Shown: positions 5,463 to 11,204 of the stretch, piece by piece
Numbering within the stretch: position 1 is the stretch's first letter
Layout of the letters: the number at the start of each line of letters is the position of its first letter
Source: Hadesarchaea archaeon
Lineage (GTDB): Archaea; Hadarchaeota; Hadarchaeia; Hadarchaeales; Hadarchaeaceae
Assembly: GCA_014361095.1 (NCBI GenBank)
Contig: JACIWF010000034.1
Span: forward strand, 1 to 11,204
Length of the DNA stretch: 11,204 bases
Reading direction: 5' to 3'
Made by a program: the position numbers and the translations under genes
The notes under the pieces: generated by a model
Database searches by the model: none
Told to the model about the DNA's origin: nothing
The model's input: only the letters and a program-made list of their open reading frames with translations

Positions 5463-6206
5463 TCAACGGATGTAGCTGGGCTCCTCTTCAGCCAGGCCAC
5501 CTGTCTCAGGAATGGGGGCCGGCGGGGTCAGCCTAGCTAATTTCCTTGCCTGCTGTTCCAAATCCTTTAGCTCCAGCTTGAAGTTCAGCACCGCAGCCAA
5601 CGACTTCAAAACCGCTGCTGATGCACCTGCATCCAGAACTCCTCCCTCAGTGACACCAAGCAGGCAAAATCCCCTCAGCCCGCGCCGAGTCGCCATCACG
5701 GGAAGCATTCCGTTCATGCCTACAATGACACCGCTGTTTAACAGCTTGACGCCACATTCGCTCAGCACTTTGGCCAGATCGGCATCTGTGGCCGCTCCGA
5801 CCACCCTATAGCTGCGCCTTTCCTCAGGTGAAACCACATAGGCAGCCATGGTCCCGACCAATTTAACCCCGTGGCGGACGGCAACATCCAGCAGCTCGCC
5901 CGTCAGCGAATATTGTCCCAGCGGGGTCGCCGCCTGAGCATCGGAAGTGACCAAAATCATGTCCTGTTTCATCCCCCCGGGGCGACAATGGAAAAAGTCA
6001 ACCTTCAAGGGACTAACCCGCCCCTCTTCCTGAATCACCCATTCAGGAAAATGTTCCGAATAGAGTTCCAGAAACTTTTCCGCTGATAATTTTTGCAGCA
6101 GGTATTCAAGGGCAAGCTTGCCCACGTTAGCTATGCCGGGTAGACCTGCCACCATAATCGGGTGCTTCAGCTTTGGACGGCTGATACGTTTCAAGCGCGT
6201 GGGCAT
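5463..6206 (-). CDS. PAC2 family protein (archaeal proteasome-assembly-chaperone-like)
   Basis: 247-residue PAC2-family protein, related to the archaeal proteasome assembly chaperones PbaA/PbaB and to eukaryotic PAC2. Diagnostic features are the early segment HPIMVAGLPGIANVGKLALEYL (residues about 15-36), the middle stretch GVKLVGTMAAYVV, and GVIVGMNGMLPV followed by a C-terminal helical region. The tail is acidic and proline-containing and ends PSYIR, which resembles but does not exactly match the HbYX motif that docks proteins on the 20S proteasome. The frame is open for 90 codons upstream, but those residues look unrelated and overlap the promoter and N-terminus of the divergent gene. ATG 6206 fits the family and the TATA-like element at 6239-6246. 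It lies beside an M42 peptidase, consistent with a role in protein turnover, though that link is inference. Confidence 0.85.
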   Translation of the reverse strand: MPTRLKRISRPKLKHPIMVAGLPGIANVGKLALEYLLQKLSAEKFLELYSEHFPEWVIQEEGRVSPLKVDFFHCRPGGMKQDMILVTSDAQAATPLGQYSLTGELLDVAVRHGVKLVGTMAAYVVSPEERRSYRVVGAATDADLAKVLSECGVKLLNSGVIVGMNGMLPVMATRRGLRGFCLLGVTEGGVLDAGASAAVLKSLAAVLNFKLELKDLEQQARKLARLTPPAPIPETGGLAEEEPSYIR

Positions 6207-6238
6207 AGTAATTCTTTTGGTCCCATCGAATTTAAGCG

Positions 6239-6246
6239 TTAAAATG
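6239..6246. promoter_or_regulatory. Shared TATA-like element between the divergent PAC2 and UPF0282 genes
   Basis: TTAAAATG on the plus strand (CATTTTAA on the minus), near the middle of the 69-bp gap. It is centred about 34 bp from ATG 6276 and 36 bp from ATG 6206, so one box could serve both directions. Confidence 0.45.
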
Positions 6247-6275
6247 ACGTAAAGATTAACCTCACCAAAGTCTAA

Positions 6276-7307
6276 ATGAAAATAAAATTGAATCCCACGC
6301 AGGGTGGTCAGATAAGAGAACCTATACCCATTGGTAACGGCGAAATCCGCGTGCTCCCGCTGGCGTTTGAGAGCCTCGGTGTCAGGGGCATGGCAACTTT
6401 TGTAGAAACCGACGATGTAAAAATGGTCATCGACCCGGGTTCGGCCCTTGGCCCGAGGTTTCACCTGAGCCCGCACGAACGCGAATACGTTGCTCTGGCG
6501 AGGTCTCGCCGTGCCATCTTAGAAGCGGCCCGGAAGGCCGAACTGCTCACCATAAGCCACTACCACTTTGATCACTATGTTCCCAGTTTTGAGGACTGGG
6601 TTTGGATCTGGAGCTCACCCGAAATCGCGGCCAGCCTTTACCGCGGCAAGGTGATACTGGCAAAGGACACTAGCGCTAACATCAACGCCAGCCAACGCAA
6701 GCGCGGCTATATTTTTCAGAAGCTGAACGCAAAAATTGCCAAGGAGATAAAAACGGCCGACGGAAAAAGTTTTACCTTCGGCCAAACCACGCTGAAGTTC
6801 TCCAGACCTGTGGCCCACGGCTCACCAGGAACTGAACTGGGCTACCTGTTGATGTTAACGGTCAAAACCACCGGTTGCACGCTCGTCCACGCCTCCGACG
6901 TTCAGGGACCCATCGATGGCGAAACTCTTCAAATGATCCTAGCCGAAAGGCCGGATGTGGTGATCATCGGTGGGCCGCCCACCTATCTCGCCGGCTACAA
7001 AATCGACGAAGCCAGCCTCGAGTCGGCAAAAAACAATTTGGCAAAGCTGGTAAGAGAAGTTCCGCTAAGCGTGATTGACCATCATCTATTAAGATCCATT
7101 GATTACCGGGAGTTCCTCGAACCCGCCTTTAAAGAAGCGGAGAAAAAAGGACACCGCCTCCTCGCTGCCTCGGAGCTGCTGGGCCAGGAACCAGAGCTTT
7201 TAGAGGCAAGGCGCAAGGAACTCCACGAAAAGGAGCCCATTGCCAAAGAATGGTACAGCCGCCTGAAAACCGGTGATCTCAAGGAAGAACTCATCAAATC
7301 CGATTAA
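6276..7307 (+). CDS. UPF0282 family metallo-beta-lactamase-fold protein
   Basis: 343-residue archaeal metallo-beta-lactamase-fold protein of the UPF0282 group. Metal-binding signatures are HYHFDH at 95-100, His181 in VAHGSPG, Asp208 in ASDVQGP and the DHH at 268-270. The family-typical opening LPLAFESLGVRGMATFVET begins only near residue 27, so this copy carries about 25 extra N-terminal residues. A GTG at 6351 (Val26) would give the shorter form. ATG 6276 is kept because the TATA-like element at 6239-6246 sits at the spacing seen elsewhere in this window. The fold includes RNA- and DNA-processing nucleases and other hydrolases, but the substrate of UPF0282 is not known to me. Its TAA lies 6 bp from the end of the convergent ArgRS gene. 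Confidence 0.85.
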   Translation: MKIKLNPTQGGQIREPIPIGNGEIRVLPLAFESLGVRGMATFVETDDVKMVIDPGSALGPRFHLSPHEREYVALARSRRAILEAARKAELLTISHYHFDHYVPSFEDWVWIWSSPEIAASLYRGKVILAKDTSANINASQRKRGYIFQKLNAKIAKEIKTADGKSFTFGQTTLKFSRPVAHGSPGTELGYLLMLTVKTTGCTLVHASDVQGPIDGETLQMILAERPDVVIIGGPPTYLAGYKIDEASLESAKNNLAKLVREVPLSVIDHHLLRSIDYREFLEPAFKEAEKKGHRLLAASELLGQEPELLEARRKELHEKEPIAKEWYSRLKTGDLKEELIKSD

Positions 7308-7313
7308 CCTCTT

Positions 7314-9164
7314 TCACATCCTCTCCGGCGCCTTTATCCCCATCAGCTCGAGGGCATTTCTAAGAACCACACGGACACCGTTAACCAATCGCAGGCGGGC
7401 ATCGCGCAGTTCCGGGGTCTCGGCCTCGATTACAGGAGCCACCTCATAAAAGGAGTTAAATGCCACCGCCAGCTCCGCCGCGTAGAGAGCCAGCAAATGG
7501 GGCTGCCGCCTCAAGCCGGCCTCCTGAATCGCCTGGGGAAATTTGGCCAAGAGTTTGACCAGCCTCTGCTCCTGCGGCAGCTTGAAGGCACCATCCACGG
7601 GTTTGAACTCAACTGTTTTGGCCTTGCGGAGGATGCTGCAGGCCCTAGCATGAGAGTACTGTACCGCTGGCCCGCTGTTCCTCTCGAAGCTGAGGGCCTC
7701 CTCCCACTTGAAAGTTATGCGTTTCTCCGGGGAAGTACTGATCAATGAATATCTCACCGCACCCACTCCTACAAACTCGGCTGCCCGGCGCTTGAAACTC
7801 TCGCTGGCACCAGGGGCGTGTTCCTCGACCACTGCTCGCGACCTCGCCACAGCTTCCTCAATAACATCGTCAACAGTAAAACCAATCCATGTGCCCTTTC
7901 TTCCAGAGAATCTTCCGCTGGGCAGCCAAACATGTTCATAAGCAAGATGATAGGAGTTCTCATACTCCCTTTCCAAACCAAGCACTCTCAGTGAATTGAA
8001 GACCACCTCCTGGGGAAACTTCTGCTCAGCGCCGACAACGTTGATGACCATGTCCGCCCGGCCAAACCTCTTGTTTATTCTCCCTCGCTGAGAGGTCGTG
8101 TAAGTCCTGGTTCCATCCGGTCGCCTCGAATGCAACCTGAACTTCAGCTCCACCTCAGTCTTGCCGAACTTCCAGAGCTGGTAGGCAATGTCCCTCATAG
8201 TATAGACCGCCGTGCCGTCGGACCGAACCAGCACCTTATCCTCAAGGCCAAAGTCGGAGAGCTTCAACACCAAGGCTCCGGCGTACTCTCCGGTTCCCTC
8301 AACCAGATACTTGGTGTCCTTTAGCTTCTGCAGCGTCTCACCCAAAATCCCCGATCTAACCAAGTCGCTCTCCCAGACCAGCACATCATAGCTTATACCC
8401 AATCGATCGGTGGTCTCGAGGTTGGCCCTGACACACTTCTCCGAAAGACGTCTGGCCTGCTTGGGATCAACACCAGTTCCCTGCTCAAGCCGGGCCAGTA
8501 TTTTGCGCACCTCTTCCTCAAGCTCCGGCTCACGTTCAATCCGCCCATGCATGTCCGAGTAGATCAGGCCGAGCATGTGGTCAAACTTTGCCTTGGGTTT
8601 CTCCTTGATGAGACGATAGGCCAAAAGAGTTTCGGCGACCTGTCTCCCCATGTCATCTATGTAGTTGTGGACCTCGACCTGATATCCCAGCGCCCGCAAC
8701 AGCCTCGCCATGACATCACCAATAACGGCGTTTCTACCATGGCCTATGTGAAGCGGCTTGGTCGGGTTCACGCTGGTGTGCTCTATCAGCACTTTCTTGC
8801 CCTGGCCGACGTCAGAACAACCGTAGCTGCGGTCGTCCTTTTCAATAGTCTGCAGGGTTAACTCGGCCAGTCTTGAAATATCGACGAAAAAATTGACATA
8901 ATTACCAGCCACCTCAACCCTTTCGACCAGTCCCTCAGGCCTTACTTCTTTACCCAGCTCCGCAGCTAGAACCGCGGGAGACTTACGGTGCAACTTAGCC
9001 AGATCAAAGCAAATTCTGGTTGCGATGTCGCCCAGTTTTGGGTCCGGTGGCTCCTCCAGTGTGGCATCTAGCGGAACCGAGACCGCCCAGCCAAGCCTGG
9101 AAAGCGCTCCGTCCAGCGCTCTGATTACATCGTCTTTAAATTGTCCCCACGGATTGGTCGACAT
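7314..9164 (-). CDS. argS: Arginyl-tRNA synthetase (class I)
   Basis: Charges tRNA-Arg with arginine in the cytosol. The 616 residues include the N-terminal additional domain (about 1-115, with GDIAT), the Rossmann catalytic core with NPTKPLHIGHGRN (HIGH at 139-142) and the KMSK-region equivalent RFSGRKG (GRKG at 421-424). The C-terminal DALR anticodon-binding domain begins near SGPAVQYSHARACSIL. Between DIAYQLWKFG and DMVINVVGAEQ lies a basic stretch of about 30 residues, longer than in many bacterial enzymes. I cannot say from memory whether it is general in archaea. A TTG at 9224 would add 20 residues. ATG 9164 fits the family N-terminus and a TATA-like element at 9200-9206. It is divergent from tiaS, another tRNA-function gene. 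Confidence 0.95.
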   Translation of the reverse strand: MSTNPWGQFKDDVIRALDGALSRLGWAVSVPLDATLEEPPDPKLGDIATRICFDLAKLHRKSPAVLAAELGKEVRPEGLVERVEVAGNYVNFFVDISRLAELTLQTIEKDDRSYGCSDVGQGKKVLIEHTSVNPTKPLHIGHGRNAVIGDVMARLLRALGYQVEVHNYIDDMGRQVAETLLAYRLIKEKPKAKFDHMLGLIYSDMHGRIEREPELEEEVRKILARLEQGTGVDPKQARRLSEKCVRANLETTDRLGISYDVLVWESDLVRSGILGETLQKLKDTKYLVEGTGEYAGALVLKLSDFGLEDKVLVRSDGTAVYTMRDIAYQLWKFGKTEVELKFRLHSRRPDGTRTYTTSQRGRINKRFGRADMVINVVGAEQKFPQEVVFNSLRVLGLEREYENSYHLAYEHVWLPSGRFSGRKGTWIGFTVDDVIEEAVARSRAVVEEHAPGASESFKRRAAEFVGVGAVRYSLISTSPEKRITFKWEEALSFERNSGPAVQYSHARACSILRKAKTVEFKPVDGAFKLPQEQRLVKLLAKFPQAIQEAGLRRQPHLLALYAAELAVAFNSFYEVAPVIEAETPELRDARLRLVNGVRVVLRNALELMGIKAPERM

Positions 9165-9199
9165 GCTATCAAATTCCCTTATCAGCGATGGCAATAAGG

Positions 9200-9206
9200 T
9201 TTTATG
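9200..9206. promoter_or_regulatory. Shared TATA-like element between divergent argS and tiaS
   Basis: TTTTATG on the plus strand (CATAAAA on the minus), near the middle of the 74-bp gap between ATG 9164 and ATG 9239. It is centred about 36-39 bp from each start, matching the spacing of the other promoters in this window. Confidence 0.45.
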
Positions 9207-9238
9207 TCCTGTACCCTTTGCCAAGTTCTAAAGAAAAA

Positions 9239-10558
9239 ATGTCTATTTTGGGTGAAGTAGTTAGTTATGTTGAGAAAATGGTGCTTCTTCACATCGGCAT
9301 TGACGATACCGATTCGAGGCAGGGTATGTGCACGACCTACGTTGGAGCAGTTGCCATTAGACGTCTGGAGCAGATGGGGTTCAAGCTAAGGGGTTACCCC
9401 AAGCTGATAAGGCTCAACCCCAACTGGAAAATGAAAACTAGAGGTAACTGCGCCATCGCATTTACCACTTCGGCAAAAAAGGAACAAATTCCCATTATCA
9501 AAGAAATCGTCCTCAAAACAGTGGCGGAACTGGCTGAACTTCATGTGGAAACAACCAATCCTGGGGTCATCTTTTACCAGGGGAGCCGAATTACGGAGGA
9601 AATGAAGGCCTTCTCAAAAAAAGTCGTCCAAGACATTGCCACCATTGAGGAGGCTGAGGCGCTCGCCAAAAAGGTTGGAGCTGAGGTCCACAAGTTCAAG
9701 CTTGGCCGGGGCATCGTGGGGGCGCTGGCTGCCATCGGAAATACGCTTGAGAATGACTGGACATTTGAATTAATTGCCTACCGAACGCCTGAAAATAGAG
9801 GAAAGCCGAGAAGAATCGATCGGTCGTCTGTTGAGGAAATGAACAGAAAAACCTATCCAAGCACATTTGACAACCTGGACCCAGCCACGGGCGAAATCAG
9901 AATAACCCCCCACACGCCATGCCCAATACTTTACGGGATCCGGGGTGAAACACCACAAGCGGTGAAGAAAGCCAGCGAAACAGTGAAGGCGCTGGAACCG
10001 ATTGAACAGACGATTATATACAAAACCAACCAGGGCACCGATGAACATCTGAGAAAGGTGAAAATAGCTGAAGCCAAGCCGAACTGGTCCGTCATCGTCG
10101 AGGGCACTGTATCCAAAGCCCCCCACACCATCCCCGGCGGCCATGTGATCTTCAGGCTGAAGGATGAGACCGGCGAAATAGATTGCGCCGCCTATGAGCC
10201 AACGCGTCAGTTTCGCGATATAATAAGAAAATTGATCGCCAGGGATCGGTTGAGGGTCTACGGCGGTATAAAGGAAAAGCCGGAGTTGCCCCTGACGATA
10301 AACCTGGAAAAGGTCGAGGTGCTAGAAGCAGCACCACTTTTCCGAAAAGAAAATCCCAGATGTCAGCGCTGTGGCAAAAGGATGAAATCGGAGGGTAAAA
10401 ATAAGGGATACTCCTGCAAGCGGTGCAAAACGAAGCTTCCCGCGGGGTCGGAAAAAATAATAAGAGTGAAAAGGTCCATCGGCGCCGGCAAGTTTGAAGT
10501 GCCTCCCCGTGCCCGCCGACACCTGGCAAAGCCGTTGATCAGAGAAATCGTCGGTTAA
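9239..10558 (+). CDS. tiaS: tRNA(Ile2) 2-agmatinylcytidine synthetase TiaS
   Basis: Archaea-specific enzyme that uses ATP and agmatine to convert C34 of tRNA-Ile2 (CAU) to agmatidine, so that it reads AUA. Visible features are the N-terminal signature HIGIDDTDSRQGMCTTYVG (GIDDTDS at 20-26), the RGNCAIAF segment, the conserved HTPCPILYGIRGETP (225-239) and an OB-fold from about 282 to 345. A C-terminal zinc ribbon follows, with Cys375-x2-Cys378 and Cys393-x2-Cys396. With ATG 9239 the protein has 439 residues. Most family members begin at the Met before VLLHIGIDD, here ATG 9278 (426 residues). I prefer 9239 because the TATA-like element at 9200-9206 makes it the first AUG of a short-leader mRNA. 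A frame open from 9188 is probably not translated from there. Confidence 0.93.
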   Translation: MSILGEVVSYVEKMVLLHIGIDDTDSRQGMCTTYVGAVAIRRLEQMGFKLRGYPKLIRLNPNWKMKTRGNCAIAFTTSAKKEQIPIIKEIVLKTVAELAELHVETTNPGVIFYQGSRITEEMKAFSKKVVQDIATIEEAEALAKKVGAEVHKFKLGRGIVGALAAIGNTLENDWTFELIAYRTPENRGKPRRIDRSSVEEMNRKTYPSTFDNLDPATGEIRITPHTPCPILYGIRGETPQAVKKASETVKALEPIEQTIIYKTNQGTDEHLRKVKIAEAKPNWSVIVEGTVSKAPHTIPGGHVIFRLKDETGEIDCAAYEPTRQFRDIIRKLIARDRLRVYGGIKEKPELPLTINLEKVEVLEAAPLFRKENPRCQRCGKRMKSEGKNKGYSCKRCKTKLPAGSEKIIRVKRSIGAGKFEVPPRARRHLAKPLIREIVG

Positions 10559-10569
10559 AATAGCGAAGA

Positions 10570-10577
10570 TTTATAGT
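10570..10577 (+). promoter_or_regulatory. TATA-like box for the 138-residue protein gene
   Basis: TTTATAGT centred about 35 bp before the TTG at 10609, within the 50-bp gap after tiaS. It supports the TTG start, since no ATG is available in frame. Confidence 0.45.
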
Positions 10578-10608
10578 AAAAAGGTTGAATCTAGTCTGGT
10601 GAAACTGC

Positions 10609-11025
10609 TTGCAGATCCGAGTCAGCATTAATTACATTTCGGCGGAGAGATTCTGGGAACAGGAAAAACCGGCACCGGCTGGCGTCCACATTTCGACCAA
10701 CGTGAACATCATCGGTCTCGATAGAAAAGAAGACAGACTAACGGCGCCGTTTGTCGTCACCATTGTCTATAATCCGCCGCTGGCCCAGATAAACATAAAG
10801 GGTCAAGCGCTCATCCTCGCCGAACCCGCTGAAATTGAAAAAATTTACGGGGATTACAAAAAGCAGTTGCCCCCTCCGCAACTCCTGTTACAGGCGATAA
10901 CCAACACCTCACTGGTCGAGGCCACCGTGATTTCGAGGTCTTTAAACATCCCTCCACCCATCCCGATGCCCAGTCTCCAGCCACAACAAAAGGAGGATCG
11001 GGAAAGGCCCAGCTACGTGGGCTGA
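10609..11025 (+). CDS. Conserved archaeal-type small protein, possibly SecB-like; function unknown
   Basis: 138 residues with no enzyme motif that I recognise. The first 70 or so alternate like beta strands (VHISTNVNIIGLDR, PFVVTIVYNPPLAQINIKGQALIL). A helical part follows (about 72-110), then a proline motif IPPPIPMP and a charged flexible tail ending PSYVG. The strand-strand-helix layout and the PPPIP segment recall an archaeal family with a SecB-like chaperone fold, but this is an impression from memory, not a secure assignment. The start is probably TTG 10609: a stop lies just upstream in frame, there is no ATG near, and a TATA-like box is about 35 bp upstream. It sits between tiaS and the probable gar1, all on the plus strand. 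No transmembrane segment or signal peptide is visible. Confidence 0.7.
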   Translation: MQIRVSINYISAERFWEQEKPAPAGVHISTNVNIIGLDRKEDRLTAPFVVTIVYNPPLAQINIKGQALILAEPAEIEKIYGDYKKQLPPPQLLLQAITNTSLVEATVISRSLNIPPPIPMPSLQPQQKEDRERPSYVG

Positions 11026-11055
11026 TCCAGACCAAAATATAAGCATTGCGAAAGT

Positions 11056-11064
11056 TTTATATAT
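11056..11064 (+). promoter_or_regulatory. TATA box for the probable gar1 gene
   Basis: TTTATATAT, the best match to the archaeal consensus in the window, about 44 bp before the TTG at 11105 in the 79-bp gap after the preceding gene. GAGGG at 11094-11098 could act as a Shine-Dalgarno site. Confidence 0.55.
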
Positions 11065-11104
11065 AAGATAATTTGACTACTTTAAAGGTTTTTGAGGGAT
11101 AGTT

Positions 11105-11204
11105 TTGGTCCTAACTGCCAAGATATTGTACATCAGACCCAGAGGGTTAGTTGCCCGTGGTGATCAGGCTCCAATGATAGGCCAGAGCGTCTTGGACTCC
11201 TCGA
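11105..11204 (+). CDS. gar1: Probable H/ACA RNP component Gar1 (N-terminal 33 residues; gene runs off the right edge)
   Basis: The frame from TTG 11105 is open to the window end and translates LTAKILYIRPRGLVARGDQA after two start-proximal residues, then PMIGQSVLDSS. This follows the archaeal Gar1 opening, which runs roughly 'lGkvlhisp-G-livr-ekaP-iGs-VyD'. Gar1 is a small beta-barrel protein of the H/ACA guide-RNA complex that directs pseudouridylation of rRNA. A stop in frame at 11093-11095 limits the start; TTG 11105 follows GAGGG at 11094-11098 by about 6 nt. Only about a third of the protein is visible, so this call rests on a short pattern. Confidence 0.6.
   Translation, partial: MVLTAKILYIRPRGLVARGDQAPMIGQSVLDSS

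Noticed and set aside
5463..6476. A 337-residue version of the PAC2 protein from an upstream start
   Set aside because: The extra 90 residues do not resemble the family, run across the divergent promoter and overlap the UPF0282 start. ATG 6206 fits better.
9165..9224. A 20-residue N-terminal extension of ArgRS from TTG 9224
   Set aside because: It crosses the shared TATA-like element, and the ATG at 9164 begins a normal ArgRS N-terminus.
11150..11204. Possible tRNA-like sequence at the right edge (GGACTCCTCGA resembles an anticodon arm)
   Set aside because: No acceptor or D stem pairs at the right distances, and the loop has the wrong length. The same bases read as a Gar1-like protein.
1..11204. 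CRISPR arrays, insertion sequences, tRNA or rRNA genes
   Set aside because: I saw no spaced direct repeats, transposase frames, terminal inverted repeats or RNA gene signatures on either strand.

Overview
The window is archaeal. It encodes TiaS (tRNA-Ile2 agmatidine synthetase), the start of a probable Gar1 (H/ACA RNP protein), a UPF0282 metallo-beta-lactamase-fold protein, a PAC2-family protein, an M42 (TET-type) aminopeptidase and a class I arginyl-tRNA synthetase. TATA-like boxes sit about 35 bp upstream of most start codons, which implies very short mRNA leaders. I cannot assign a lineage. The left third points to a methylotrophic or methyl-metabolising archaeon.

Region 1 (1-4254) is the accessory part. 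On the minus strand lie a corrinoid protein gene (mtmC-like) and, directly downstream, an mtmB-like methyltransferase gene cut by the window edge. On the plus strand is a branched-chain-amino-acid-type ABC substrate-binding protein without transporter genes. Converging on it from the minus strand is a second, complete mtmB-like gene. Its 5' end overlaps a short remnant of a molybdopterin oxidoreductase (the [4Fe-4S] N-terminus only). The complete MtmB homolog has a glutamine codon (CAG) where Methanosarcina MtmB carries pyrrolysine (UAG), so it is a non-pyrrolysine member of the family. The likely scheme is uptake of a small methylated nitrogen compound, methyl transfer by MtmB onto the Co(I) corrinoid protein, then transfer to an acceptor by an enzyme that is not in the window. 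The substrate is unknown.

Region 2 (4371-9164) is housekeeping and strand-alternating: M42 peptidase (+), PAC2 protein (-), UPF0282 MBL protein (+), ArgRS (-). The convergent pairs are 0 and 6 bp apart. The PAC2/UPF0282 and ArgRS/TiaS pairs each diverge from a gap of about 70 bp with one TATA-like element near its middle.

Region 3 (9239-11204) is a plus-strand run: TiaS, a 138-residue protein with a proline-rich tail (possibly SecB-like), and the first codons of a probable Gar1.

I found no tRNA, rRNA, CRISPR array or insertion sequence. No gene-free stretch exceeds 300 bases.
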